Below, one piece after another: positions 28,610 through 37,329 of a stretch of 47,451 nt of DNA. Origin of the DNA: Prevotellaceae bacterium (GTDB taxonomy: Bacteria; Bacteroidota; Bacteroidia; Bacteroidales; Bacteroidaceae); contig JAQYEW010000003.1 of assembly GCA_028723455.1 (NCBI GenBank), positions 1 through 47,451 on the forward strand, given 5' to 3'. The translations under genes were made by a program, and so were the position numbers. Under the pieces are notes generated by a model. That model was given only the letters and a program-made list of their open reading frames with translations. It was not told where the DNA came from and made no database searches. Within the stretch, counting starts at the first letter, position 1. Every line of letters begins with the position of its first letter.

Positions 28610-28617
28610 CAAAGATA
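28610..28617 (-). promoter_or_regulatory. -7 box of the C10 peptidase gene, almost touching the start codon
   Basis: TATCTTTG on the minus strand (28617-28610) matches TAnnTTTG. Only five bases separate it from the ATG at 28604, so the transcript would start at or next to the ATG. No consensus TTG at -33 is present. Confidence 0.45.
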
Positions 28618-28647
28618 ATGCAAAAAACTGATTTTTCACTTGAATAA

Positions 28648-28679
28648 TTTGGTTTGAAAAGGAATAGTGCCTATATTTG
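28648..28679 (+). promoter_or_regulatory. Promoter of the 6S-like RNA
   Basis: TTTG (28648-28651), 20 bases, TATATTTG (28672-28679): a full Bacteroidetes promoter with no protein gene behind it. Confidence 0.65.
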
Positions 28680-28684
28680 CAGTA

Positions 28685-28921
28685 GAGATATTTGAAACAC
28701 TGCCGCACTGGTTTGATCGGGATGCTCATCAAATAAATCTATGAAACCGAGAACAACTTGTTTTTCAATGGCGGGCCACTATCCTTCGGGATTGGGTGGA
28801 TTACAAAGAAAGGCAAGCTCTCAAATCCTATCATTACTCGGAGTTTCATCACATCGCTGGTGCGGCACCTTATTCAGCGAGGGGAAAAGGCTGTTTTTCA
28901 AGCTTTCTCCCCTCGTTTTTT
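28685..28921 (+). ncRNA. ssrS: Candidate 6S RNA (Bacteroidales-1-type non-coding RNA)
   Basis: The stretch has its own promoter and a terminator but no credible protein. It folds into a long rod. TGCCGCAC (28701-28708) pairs with GTGCGGCA (28860-28867). After an open central part, ATGAAACCGAG (28741-28751) pairs with CTCGG..TTTCAT (28837-28849) with a two-base bulge. The tip holds CCACTATCCTTCGGGATTGGGTGG, a small UUCG hairpin. A closing stem, a central bubble and an upper stem make the shape of 6S RNA, which binds the housekeeping RNA polymerase holoenzyme. I recall that Bacteroidales have a divergent 6S RNA first listed as Bacteroidales-1. The 88-codon ORF inside is rejected. No search was run. 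Confidence 0.6.
28878..28921 (+). terminator. Rho-independent terminator of the 6S-like RNA
   Basis: CGAGGGG (28878-28884) pairs with CCCCTCG (28909-28915), the stem being extended by AAAGGCT/AGCTTT, and is followed by seven T. Confidence 0.8.
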
Positions 28922-28995
28922 TATGCGCTTTTAGCAGCGATAAAATACCCCCAAAAAAACACACCGTAATTTTGGACAAAACAAATATATGTTTT

Positions 28996-29021
28996 GACCA
29001 AAACTAATATTTATTTTGGTC
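28996..29021. repeat. Inverted repeat GACCAAAA-N10-TTTTGGTC
   Basis: GACCAAAA (28996-29003) and TTTTGGTC (29014-29021) are exact complements within a very AT-rich stretch. A related TTTTGGACAAAAC lies just upstream. It could be an operator-like site or a remnant; no gene is close enough to assign it. Confidence 0.4.
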
Positions 29022-29054
29022 GGAATAAATATATAAAGCATAATCAAAAAGAAT

Positions 29055-29076
29055 GCGCCTGAGAAAACTCGGGCGC
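29055..29076. terminator. Bidirectional terminator hairpin behind the GH57 gene
   Basis: GCGCCTGAG-AAAA-CTCGGGCGC, nine pairs with one G-U. On the minus strand it is followed by ATTCTTTTTG, so it can end the glycogen operon. On the plus strand AATCCTTTTTG follows. Confidence 0.7.
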
Positions 29077-29107
29077 AATCCTTTTTGAATGAAATAAAAA
29101 ATGTACC

Positions 29108-30571
29108 TTATTCTTTTTTCGCCACCTTTTTGGCTGCGGGCTTCTTGGCAGGCGCTTTCTTGGCAGCGGGCTTCTTTGCTGCCGGCTTTGTCTCTGCCGG
29201 TTTCTTTTCGTCTGCCTTCTTTTCAGCGGCCTGTTCGGGCAGGGCCACCGCAGTATCCTCGACCTGTTGCGCCTTCTCCAGCTTATCCAGACGCGAACGT
29301 AGCTGGCTGATTTCCTTTTCACGCACTTCTATCTCCACACCCTGATTGCGGATGGTGGTATAGAGTGCGTTGAGTTCATCGCTCTCCACCTCGATGGGGA
29401 AAAGATTCTGCACACGCTTGATAAAGTCGCCCAGGATGTTCATGTAATTGGTGAACGCGTCATAAGCGCTCTCGTAATGGTCGCGGAACATGCCCACACC
29501 GGAGGCTTTGGTGGACATATAGTGCAGATTGTTGTTAGCCTGCAAACGGTCCCAATCCTGCTTGATACGACGGTCCTGGCAAGCCAGGATGCGCCCTGCC
29601 TCCTGATAAAGCTTATTGAAGGCCTCGCGCTGCATGCCGTTGCCCAACAGGCCGCTGGTATCACGCTCCTCGTCGTTCCAACTCATGGGATAGACAACCT
29701 CCAAGGGTGCTACGGCTTTCGCCTTGTCCAGTATCTCGCTGGGGGTGGCAAAAACGATGCCGCGTTGCCTGCAAGCCGCAGGCAGTGCCTTGAGGAACTC
29801 CAGGATATTGCTTGAAAGGGGCTGGAAAATACCCAAAGCACAAAGTTCCATGAAGATATTCACGACTTGCTCCTCCTCGGGCAACTGGGCAATCCAATCG
29901 GCATAGGTTTCCGTGAAGAGCGGATAACCGCTCCAGCTGCTATCGTTGAAGCGCAGTCCGAGGTCGTCAGAGAGTTTATAGTCGCGCAACAGGAGCTTCA
30001 CCTTGGGAGCCATGGCACAGCTGTACACGAAATGAGGGCTCTTCCAGCCCAACACGTGCTTGGCACCCTCGGCAAGCATGCCCTTGAAGCCCATGCGCCC
30101 TGCCAAGGCTCCTATCTCGTCGTCATAAATCAAACTGCTATTACGCAGCACCTTGGGCATTTTACCAAAGAGCTGCTTCATTTTTCTGGCCTGGCGCTTG
30201 GTTTCGTCGATGAACACATCCTCATTGGCAAGCGAACTCAGGCCGTGGCTGTAAGGCTCTGCCAGGAACTCCACACAGCCCGTTTCGTTGAGCTGCTGCA
30301 AGAGGTCGACCACCTCGGGGGCATAGTCCTCCAACAGTTCCATCGCTACGCCACTGATGCTGAAAGCAACCTTGAAGTACTGCCCGTAGGTTTGCGCCAT
30401 TTCCAACATTGTCGTCAGGGCGGGGATATAGCTCTTCTGCGCCACCTCGGTAATGGCACGCTCGTTTTCAAAGTCGTCGTAATAGTAATGGTCGGCACCA
30501 ATATCAAAGAAGCGATAGCGCTTCAGGTGCACAGGCTGATGTATCTCGAAATAAAGGCAAATCGTTTTCAT
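29108..30571 (-). CDS. GH57 alpha-amylase-like protein with a Lys/Ala/Pro-rich tail
   Basis: A 487-residue GH57-fold protein. Motif 1 EIHQPVH is at residue 9, with GCVEFLAEPYSHG near 97, the RNSSLIYDDEIG segment near 142 and LLRDYKLSDDLGLRF near 193. In active GH57 enzymes the third motif carries the nucleophile Glu; here that place is Ser (NSSLIY). This matches, as I recall, the alpha-amylase-like homologues of Bacteroides and Prevotella with an incomplete catalytic pair. A coiled-coil-like stretch (about 400-435) follows. The last 45 residues are almost only Lys, Ala, Pro and Glu (KKPAAKK repeats), like histone H1 tails. It is the last gene of the glycogen operon. A binding or regulatory role is as likely as hydrolysis. 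No signal peptide. Confidence 0.87.
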   Translation of the reverse strand: MKTICLYFEIHQPVHLKRYRFFDIGADHYYYDDFENERAITEVAQKSYIPALTTMLEMAQTYGQYFKVAFSISGVAMELLEDYAPEVVDLLQQLNETGCVEFLAEPYSHGLSSLANEDVFIDETKRQARKMKQLFGKMPKVLRNSSLIYDDEIGALAGRMGFKGMLAEGAKHVLGWKSPHFVYSCAMAPKVKLLLRDYKLSDDLGLRFNDSSWSGYPLFTETYADWIAQLPEEEQVVNIFMELCALGIFQPLSSNILEFLKALPAACRQRGIVFATPSEILDKAKAVAPLEVVYPMSWNDEERDTSGLLGNGMQREAFNKLYQEAGRILACQDRRIKQDWDRLQANNNLHYMSTKASGVGMFRDHYESAYDAFTNYMNILGDFIKRVQNLFPIEVESDELNALYTTIRNQGVEIEVREKEISQLRSRLDKLEKAQQVEDTAVALPEQAAEKKADEKKPAETKPAAKKPAAKKAPAKKPAAKKVAKKE

Positions 30572-30597
30572 GATGCTATGATTGATTAAATTGTTTC

Positions 30598-31905
30598 TTA
30601 TTTGATACCCTTGACTGCCAACAGATAGTCGTCGTTATTGAAATAGCCACGTCCCAAGAGTTGGTTGTAACACTCGCGGATTCTGAGGCCTACCTTTTCC
30701 CAGGTGATGCGCTCCACCTCCTTGAGGCCTTCCTCCGCCAGATATTGATGGAGGGAATCGTTGGTGCAGATGCTGTAGATGGCGTCCGACATGGCATCTA
30801 TGTCCCAATAGTCCACCTTGATAACATTATCCAAGATTTCTCCGCATCCGCTTTGTTTTGAAATGATGCTGGGACATCCGCATTGCATCGCCTCCAGGGG
30901 GGCAATGCCAAAGGGTTCGCTGACGGAGGGCATCACAAAGACATCGGAGTTCTTGTAGCACTGATAGACGTCCTTGCCCTTTTGGAAACCGGGGAAATGG
31001 CAACGGTCGGCAATGCCATAGGCCGCCGCCAGCTCGATCATGGCATTCAGCATATCGCCGCTGCCGGCAAAACAGAAGCGGATATTGTGGCTACGCTGAA
31101 GCACGCGGCGGGCTGCCTCGATAAAATACTCGGGGCCTTTCTGCATCGTAATGCGTCCCAGATAGGTTACCACCTTTTCCTTGGGGTTCTTGTGGGATTG
31201 CAGGTTGCGCACCTCCTCGTCCAGGGGATAAACAGCATTGTGCATGGCCACGCACTTGCGGGGGTCCTGATGATACTGATGAATCACTGTTTGGCGTGTA
31301 AGTTCGCTCACACACATGATACAGTCGGCATGGTCCATGCCATTCTTTTCGATACTGTAAACCGTGGGATTCACCTTACCGCGCGAACGGTCGAAGTCGG
31401 TAGCATGAACATGGATACAGAGGGGCTTGCCCGAAACCATCTTGGCATGAACGCCTGCGGGATAGGTCAACCAATCGTGGGCATGGATGATGTCGAACTG
31501 CTCGCTACGTGCCAAAACCCCTGCAATGATGCTGAAGTTATTGATCTCCTCGTGCAGGTTGCCGGGATAACCACCTGCGAACTGAATGCAGCCCAGATCG
31601 TCCAGCCCCTGAAGATAATTGAAATCGGCATAGATGTGGTCGCGGAAACGATAGTAATCCTCGGCCCTATGCCCTACGAAACGATCCCTGATATGGTCAT
31701 ATTGTACATCACGCCACGCCACAGGCACCTGGCTCATATTGACGATGCGCAGGAACTGTTCTTCCTGACCCGTGGGTTTGGGCAGGCAAAATATGGTCTC
31801 CACATTGCCCTGCTGGCTCAAGCCCTTGGTAATACCATAGGAAGCCACTGCCAAACCACCGTAAATCTTGGGAGGAAACTCCCATCCGAACATGAGTATT
31901 TTCAT
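30598..31905 (-). CDS. GT4 glycosyltransferase, glycogen-synthase-like
   Basis: A 435-residue cytoplasmic GT-B enzyme. The N-terminal domain opens MKILMFGWEFPPKIYGGLA with the Gly-rich donor-binding loop and has FDIIHAHDWLTY. The C-terminal domain has VTYLGRITMQKGPEYFIEAA near residue 255, FAGSGDML, and the EX7E motif SEPFGIAPLEAM near 345. Enzymes of this branch in Bacteroidetes stand in for bacterial GlgA in glycogen synthesis, using a nucleotide sugar. It lies between the debranching enzyme (20 bases before) and the GH57 protein (26 bases after), in one operon. The donor sugar nucleotide is not evident from sequence. Confidence 0.88.
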   Translation of the reverse strand: MKILMFGWEFPPKIYGGLAVASYGITKGLSQQGNVETIFCLPKPTGQEEQFLRIVNMSQVPVAWRDVQYDHIRDRFVGHRAEDYYRFRDHIYADFNYLQGLDDLGCIQFAGGYPGNLHEEINNFSIIAGVLARSEQFDIIHAHDWLTYPAGVHAKMVSGKPLCIHVHATDFDRSRGKVNPTVYSIEKNGMDHADCIMCVSELTRQTVIHQYHQDPRKCVAMHNAVYPLDEEVRNLQSHKNPKEKVVTYLGRITMQKGPEYFIEAARRVLQRSHNIRFCFAGSGDMLNAMIELAAAYGIADRCHFPGFQKGKDVYQCYKNSDVFVMPSVSEPFGIAPLEAMQCGCPSIISKQSGCGEILDNVIKVDYWDIDAMSDAIYSICTNDSLHQYLAEEGLKEVERITWEKVGLRIRECYNQLLGRGYFNNDDYLLAVKGIK

Positions 31906-31925
31906 AGCATTAACAGTTTCTCCTA

Positions 31926-33872
31926 TTAGTATTCGTTATATTTATCCAGTAATTTGAGTACGCGCATTATCTCGGCCACATTCATGGCAAAACTGATGGC
32001 GCCACGTCCGTGGAAGGGGGGATTGCCGTCAAAGAGTTCGGGGATGGTGCCGATGCAGTGATAGAAAAGCTCTTCCTCATACCCTACCAGCTGGCGTTCA
32101 ATGAATCCCACACGCGAACGTCCGAAGACACGCAGGCAGGCCTCCATGTAGAAACCGCCCAGCCAAGGCCAGGCCGTACCTTGGTGATAGGCATAATCAC
32201 GCTGGCTCTGAGGCCCCACATACATGGGGTTGTAGGCACCGCTCTTGGGGCTTAACGTGCGCAATCCCTTGGGCGTAAGCAATTCGCGCGTAACAAAGTC
32301 CAAGACGCCCTTCTTCTGCTTCTGGTCCAAAGGACTGTAATCAAAGGCACAAGCAAAGACCATATTGGGGCGCACCTCCCAGGACATCAACTTACCATCG
32401 ACGTAATCCAGGAGATAGCCAAACTCGTTGAGAAAGGTATCGACAAAGCTGTCCTTGGCACGCATGGCCAGGGCCTGCAATTCCCGGGCCTTAGCCTCCT
32501 TACCGCTCTGAACAAGAAGGTCGGAAGCAAACAAAAGGTCATTATACCACAGGGCATTGAACTCCACGATGTATCCGCTACGAGGCACAATGGGTCTGCC
32601 ATTGGCACTACTGTTCATCCACGTGATGGCTTTCTTCTGCCCCTCAAGGGCATAGAGCAAGGCATTGTCATGGAGCTGTAGCGTAGGATGGCCGTCAGCT
32701 CTTAGGAAGTCTATAATCTCCTCGATGAGCGTACCGTACTTCTCGATACATTTCTTCTGCCCTTCCTGTCTGGCATATTGCTGCAAACACCATACGGCCC
32801 ACAAGAGGACATCGGGCTGCTCCATCTCGTAAACGGCTAATTGCAAAGCCTCGCCGGCCATAAAGCGGCGGATGGCTTTCTCGGCAGTCTGCATGACACA
32901 TTCAAACTTATCAATCTCCTTGTTCGTAAGCGTTAGGCCTGGCAAACTGACAAACATATCGCGGGCACGGCACTTGAACCAAGGATAACCGGCCAGCACA
33001 TAGTTCTCGCCATCGCGATAGTAAAGGAACTGATGGGCGCTATTGACCAGGTTGTTATAGAAGGTGTCGCGAGGCGTGCGTTCGTTGACCTCGAACTCAC
33101 AAAGGTCGGCCAACATATTGGTGTTTATCTCACTCAGGCCCGCGCTGAAGACAACGCTCTCTCCTTTCTTTATATTAAATTCGAAATAGCCGGGAACAAA
33201 GAGGTCTTCGTTGCCTACATAGCCTCGCTCGCGCTCCTTGTAATATTCCAGGTTTTTGTACCAATAAGGCTCATAGTGGAACTCGTTGGGCATATCCGTC
33301 TGCATGTACAGATCGGGATAGCCGGCGTACATACAGGTCTTGATGCCATTCTCCACCTCCTGATAGCCCGTGTTGGCACGACTGTTCTCGTGCGTAAACT
33401 CCCGCACGCTGCGGAAGGCCAGGAAAGGCTTCAGGCGAAGGGTCGTTTCGCTGTGGGCCTCAACCAAGGTATAACGAATGATGATGCGGTTTTCGAAATG
33501 CTGGAAAACCATTTCACGACGCAGCAGCACGCCGCCCACACGATAAAGGGATGTAGGAACACGGAGACTATCGAACTCTCGGATGTATTTCTGTCCACGT
33601 GGCGAAAAATTGCCTCCCTGGTACTGATGAACACCCAAGTTAAACTCTGCTCCATGCTGAATCACAGTGCAATCCAGCGATGAAAGCAAAACATGGTTCT
33701 CGTCGTCCAATTCAGGAATAGGCACAACCAGCAAACCGTGATACTTTCGCGTGTTACAGTCCACCAACGACGTACAAGCGTACGCCCCCGAGCGGTTAGA
33801 GCGAAGTATCTCCTTTGCCAAGGATTCTTCGAGATTGGCCATCTGAATTTTATCAAAGCGCAGATAACTCAT
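31926..33872 (-). CDS. Amylo-alpha-1,6-glucosidase (glycogen debranching enzyme)
   Basis: Start at the ATG at 33872 (MSYLRFDKIQM); the upstream in-frame ATG at 33917 lies in the leader. The 648-residue protein has the N-terminal GDE beta domain (NRSGAYACTSLVDCNTRKYHGLLV near 25-48) and the C-terminal (alpha/alpha)6 barrel with WFKCRARDMFVSLPGLTL near 310, WMNSSANGRPIVPRSGYIVEFNALWYN near 430 and AYHQGTAWPWLGGFYMEA near 580. It removes alpha-1,6 branches of glycogen in the cytoplasm. First gene of the three-gene operon. The leader contains a short telomere-like run of CCTTAA units. Confidence 0.92.
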   Translation of the reverse strand: MSYLRFDKIQMANLEESLAKEILRSNRSGAYACTSLVDCNTRKYHGLLVVPIPELDDENHVLLSSLDCTVIQHGAEFNLGVHQYQGGNFSPRGQKYIREFDSLRVPTSLYRVGGVLLRREMVFQHFENRIIIRYTLVEAHSETTLRLKPFLAFRSVREFTHENSRANTGYQEVENGIKTCMYAGYPDLYMQTDMPNEFHYEPYWYKNLEYYKERERGYVGNEDLFVPGYFEFNIKKGESVVFSAGLSEINTNMLADLCEFEVNERTPRDTFYNNLVNSAHQFLYYRDGENYVLAGYPWFKCRARDMFVSLPGLTLTNKEIDKFECVMQTAEKAIRRFMAGEALQLAVYEMEQPDVLLWAVWCLQQYARQEGQKKCIEKYGTLIEEIIDFLRADGHPTLQLHDNALLYALEGQKKAITWMNSSANGRPIVPRSGYIVEFNALWYNDLLFASDLLVQSGKEAKARELQALAMRAKDSFVDTFLNEFGYLLDYVDGKLMSWEVRPNMVFACAFDYSPLDQKQKKGVLDFVTRELLTPKGLRTLSPKSGAYNPMYVGPQSQRDYAYHQGTAWPWLGGFYMEACLRVFGRSRVGFIERQLVGYEEELFYHCIGTIPELFDGNPPFHGRGAISFAMNVAEIMRVLKLLDKYNEY

Positions 33873-33932
33873 AGACTTAGGGTTAAGGTTAAGGTTTTCT
33901 ACAACGAAAGTAAGCAAAAAAAGAATGCAAAG

Positions 33933-33982
33933 CCTATTTTCCCGAATTGTTTTTCAAAAAAAACAAGAAAATAGGTTTTTTT
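33933..33982. terminator. Terminator hairpin between the diacylglycerol-kinase-like and debranching-enzyme genes
   Basis: CCTATTTTC (33933-33941) pairs with GAAAATAGG (33967-33975), followed by seven T on the plus strand. On the minus strand a T-rich run follows as well. It separates the radA-miaA-kinase transcript from the glycogen operon. Confidence 0.6.
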
Positions 33983-34030
33983 GCCTTCTTTCAAGGAAAA
34001 ACAAGGGCTGTATGCCCTATGTTCATAGCC

Positions 34031-34939
34031 CTACGCGATGATAAAATGAAGCAGTTCGCGACGAACGCTGATAACAAAAGGACTGTCCAGACGGGGCAGC
34101 GTCTGGCCATCCACGCTGACGCGTGCCCCTCCGGCATCCCGCACTTCAACGGGATAGGTACTGCGGTAATGCTCCGCACTGCGGTAAGAGAGGAAATGCC
34201 CCCGCAACAATAGCGCGATGCCGTGAAAAAGCTGTGTTACACGGGGAGCCTGAACTGCGCTGACATCCAACATTCCATTGTAGGGTACGGCATTGGGCGT
34301 CTGGCCATAGCCGCGACAGTTGCTCACGCAAAGCGTCATCAAACGGCGGCGAACATGCTCGTGATTGACGTAATACTGCATTTCGCTATCTATACGGCTG
34401 AAGAGCATTTGCAGCATGCTCCACAGATACTGCAAACCGGAAATGCCCCAAAAACGATAGCTCTTGTATTTGATGTTAAAGATTTCCGACACCAGCCCCA
34501 CATTGACACAGTTCAAGAAGAAATACTTTTCCTGCTCTCTCTGCAAGACTCCCACATCCACTTTCCTCGTGCGTCCTTTCACCAAGATATCCACCACTTC
34601 CTCCAGCTTGCTCTCCTGCAATCCCCAATAAGTGGCATAGTCGTTGCCATAGCCGTTGGGGATAAGTCCGAAGCGTATTTCAGAAAGAAGCGCCTCGTTC
34701 CAATGTGCAATGCCATTCAAAACGCGGTTCAAGGCACCGTCGCCTCCCATAACGATAATGGTGCGATAACCGTTTTGCGCCAACATGACCGCCAGACGCT
34801 CTTCGGCACCATGCCCTTCGCTTTGTACGAAATCGTACTCGATGCCACGCTCGTTCAACAAACGACGTACCTCTTCCCAACGACGGTGGGTATGCAGGAC
34901 GCCCACTTTCGGACTGTAAATTATTCCCCAGCGTTCCAT
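34031..34939 (-). CDS. Diacylglycerol-kinase-family lipid kinase
   Basis: The ATG at 34939 (MERWGIIYSPKVG) is the sensible start, overlapping the miaA stop by 19 bases. The 302-residue protein carries the DAGK/YegS catalytic domain: VMGGDGALNRVLNGIAHW (GGDG motif) near residue 62, then LIPNGYGNDYATYWGL near 92, where most members have GTGND. A beta-sandwich C-terminal domain follows (VDVGVLQ, SNCRGYGQTPNAVPYNGMLDV). It should phosphorylate a lipid or sphingoid base at the membrane; Bacteroidetes do make sphingolipids. Third gene after radA and miaA. Confidence 0.85.
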   Translation of the reverse strand: MERWGIIYSPKVGVLHTHRRWEEVRRLLNERGIEYDFVQSEGHGAEERLAVMLAQNGYRTIIVMGGDGALNRVLNGIAHWNEALLSEIRFGLIPNGYGNDYATYWGLQESKLEEVVDILVKGRTRKVDVGVLQREQEKYFFLNCVNVGLVSEIFNIKYKSYRFWGISGLQYLWSMLQMLFSRIDSEMQYYVNHEHVRRRLMTLCVSNCRGYGQTPNAVPYNGMLDVSAVQAPRVTQLFHGIALLLRGHFLSYRSAEHYRSTYPVEVRDAGGARVSVDGQTLPRLDSPFVISVRRELLHFIIA

Positions 34940-35862
34940 AAACCGATAATTTTCTGTACTTTTTCCTCCGTCGACAACGTGGCATCCACCCAATGAATGT
35001 TCACACCGCGACGCTGTTCCATACCCCGAAACCAGGTCATCTGACGTTTGGCAAACTGGTGAATGGCAATCTCCAACTGCCGAAACATCTCGTCATAGGA
35101 CAATTCCCCGATAACGTATTCCGTAACGTATTTATATTCCAAACCATAATAGATGAGGTCTTCGGGCTTTACACCGCTCTCCAGAATACGCCGGATTTCG
35201 TCCGCCATGCCTTGTTCCAAACGCTGTCTCAAACGCCGGCTTATCTTCTCACGCCGCAAATCACGGTCGATGCTGACACCAATAACCAAGGAGTCCAAAG
35301 CCTCTGTACTGCGACGCTCCGTTGGATGCTGCGCGCAATAGGTTTCGATTTCAATGGCGCGAACGGCACGTTGAGCCGTGTCCACGTCTGTGGTGTTGTG
35401 CATCGTGTTGCCGTTCCGTTTCTTCAATGCCTCAAGCATGGCGGTCAGCTCCGCCAGACTCCTTCCTTCAAGCGATTGGCGCAAGACAGGATCCTGCGGC
35501 ACAGGCGAGAGGTCGTAGCCTCTCAGCACAGATTCCACATACAGGCCACTACCTCCGCACAGAATGGGCAAGCGGTTACGTCCACGGATATCCTCATAGG
35601 CCTTGCGGAAATCCTCCTGAAACCGGAAGATATTATATTTCTCTCCAGGCTCACAGATGTCTATCAAGTGAAAGGGCACCTGACGCCCCTCCACCACATA
35701 GTCCTCCAAATCCTTCCCCGTGCCCAGATCCATACCACGGTACACCTGACGGCTGTCGCCCGAAATAATCTCCGCATCCAGGCGCACGGCCAAATGTGCA
35801 GCAAGCGCTGTCTTGCCGCTGGCCGTTGGCCCCAAGATGGTTATCATGTTCCTTTTTTGCAT
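34921..35862 (-). CDS. miaA: tRNA dimethylallyltransferase
   Basis: The enzyme adds a dimethylallyl group to A37 of tRNAs that read UNN codons. The P-loop GPTASGKTALA is near residue 11, with SGDSRQVYRGMDLGTGKDLEDY near 36, the substrate region FHLIDICEPGEKYNIFRFQEDF near 66, LCGGSGLYVES near 100 and FAKRQMTWFRGM near the end. About 313 residues is normal. An ATG at 35862 (MQKRNMITIL) is used as start; a GTG two codons before and an ATG five codons later are alternatives. It starts 11 bases after the radA stop. Confidence 0.95.
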   Translation of the reverse strand: MQKRNMITILGPTASGKTALAAHLAVRLDAEIISGDSRQVYRGMDLGTGKDLEDYVVEGRQVPFHLIDICEPGEKYNIFRFQEDFRKAYEDIRGRNRLPILCGGSGLYVESVLRGYDLSPVPQDPVLRQSLEGRSLAELTAMLEALKKRNGNTMHNTTDVDTAQRAVRAIEIETYCAQHPTERRSTEALDSLVIGVSIDRDLRREKISRRLRQRLEQGMADEIRRILESGVKPEDLIYYGLEYKYVTEYVIGELSYDEMFRQLEIAIHQFAKRQMTWFRGMEQRRGVNIHWVDATLSTEEKVQKIIGLWNAGE

Positions 35863-35873
35863 CACCACGCTTT

Positions 35874-37247
35874 TTATCCGAACAATTCACGTACAGCCTC
35901 GCTCACGCGGCGCACCTCAACAAGCTGTATCTTCAGCCCTTTGGTGGATATGCCCTTCATACCTTGTGCAGGAACTATCATACGACGGAAACCTAATTTC
36001 TCGGCTTCGGCTATACGCTGCTCCAAACGACTTACGGGACGTATCTCGCCCGACAGGCCGACCTCGCCACACACACAGGTGTCAGCGTCTATGGCCTCGT
36101 CCACATTGCTGCTCACGATGGCGGCAATCACGCTGAGGTCCATAGCGGGATCGGTAACTTTCAACCCGCCGGCGATATTCAGGAAAACATCCTTCTGTAT
36201 CAGCTTAAAGCCCACACGCTTCTCCAACACCGCCAGCAGCATGCCCAAGCGCCGGTTGTCGAAACCCGTAGCAGAACGCTGCGCCGTGCCATAAGCCGCT
36301 GTGCTCACCAGTGCCTGAGTCTCTATCAACAAGGGGCGCGCTCCTTCCACGGCGCAAGAGATGGCAATGCCGCTCAAGCCCTCGCGCTCTTCCGTCAGAA
36401 GCAGTTCGCTTGGATTCGCAACCTGACGCAGACCACCCTGCTGCATCTCGTAAATTCCCAGCTCGCTGGTGCTGCCGAAACGGTTCTTGATTCCTCGTAA
36501 GATACGATACATATAGTGTTGGTCGCCCTCGAACTGCAACACACAATCCACGATATGCTCCAACACCTTGGGACCGGCCAGCGTACCCTCCTTCGTAATA
36601 TGACCGATGAGGATAACACTACAACCACCGCCCTTGGCAAATTTCAGCAAAGAAGCGGCACACTCGCGCACCTGGCTCAACGAACCCGGCGAAGACTCTA
36701 CCTGCTCACTCTGAATGGTCTGTACGGAGTCTATGACAACAAAATCAGGCTGTTCGGCCTCTATGTGCTTATATATTTCCTCTAACGATGTCTCGCAAAG
36801 CACTAAAAGGTTCGACACAGAGCCTGGCTCTATGCGGTCCGCACGCAGTTTGATTTGATTGGCACTCTCCTCACCGCTTACATACAGAATCTTGCGGTTA
36901 TGCAACCGCAATACGGTTTGCAGGATGAGCGTGCTTTTACCAATGCCAGGCTCACCCCCCAACAATACCAAACTGCCGGGAACCAATCCGCCACCCAAGA
37001 CCCGGTTTAATTCCGTATCGCCCATGTCCATGCGCGGCTCGTCCTGAACACGTATTTCACGCACGTGCTTAGGTTCGTTCCGCGGGGCCAGCATAGAAGC
37101 CACCGCCCGTGAAACAGTACTTTTGACGGGTCCTAAACGAATCTCCTTCATCGTGTTCCACAGGCCACACGAAGGACACTTACCCACCCACTTGGGCGAG
37201 TCGTAGCCACACTCGCTGCATACGTATGCTGTCTTTTCCTTTGCCAT
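35874..37247 (-). CDS. radA: DNA repair protein RadA
   Basis: A RecA-like ATPase that aids branch migration in recombinational repair. A four-Cys zinc finger opens the protein (YVCSECGYDSPKWVGKCPSCG). Walker A GGEPGIGKST lies near residue 97, Walker B VVIDSVQT near 172 and the RadA-specific KNRFG near 253. A Lon-like C-terminal domain ends it (GGLKVTDPAMDLSVIAAIVSS, CGEVGLSGEIRPV). About 457 residues is the normal length. Two consecutive ATGs (37250 and 37247) could start it. A consensus promoter lies about 50 bases upstream. Confidence 0.96.
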   Translation of the reverse strand: MAKEKTAYVCSECGYDSPKWVGKCPSCGLWNTMKEIRLGPVKSTVSRAVASMLAPRNEPKHVREIRVQDEPRMDMGDTELNRVLGGGLVPGSLVLLGGEPGIGKSTLILQTVLRLHNRKILYVSGEESANQIKLRADRIEPGSVSNLLVLCETSLEEIYKHIEAEQPDFVVIDSVQTIQSEQVESSPGSLSQVRECAASLLKFAKGGGCSVILIGHITKEGTLAGPKVLEHIVDCVLQFEGDQHYMYRILRGIKNRFGSTSELGIYEMQQGGLRQVANPSELLLTEEREGLSGIAISCAVEGARPLLIETQALVSTAAYGTAQRSATGFDNRRLGMLLAVLEKRVGFKLIQKDVFLNIAGGLKVTDPAMDLSVIAAIVSSNVDEAIDADTCVCGEVGLSGEIRPVSRLEQRIAEAEKLGFRRMIVPAQGMKGISTKGLKIQLVEVRRVSEAVRELFG

Positions 37248-37297
37248 CATTCTAAGGGGTTACGGTATGGAAAGCACCGCCAACCACACCTTGCATA

Positions 37298-37329
37298 CAA
37301 AAGTAACACTAAGAATCTGTAAAAGCAAA
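37298..37329 (-). promoter_or_regulatory. Bacteroidetes-type promoter for radA-miaA
   Basis: On the minus strand TTTG (37329-37326), 20 bases, TACTTTTG (37305-37298): full match to the consensus, about 45 bases before the radA start. Confidence 0.65.

Noticed and set aside
28741..29007. 88-codon ORF in the 6S-like RNA
   Set aside because: Its codons are used as paired stems in the RNA fold and it runs across the terminator; no protein pattern.
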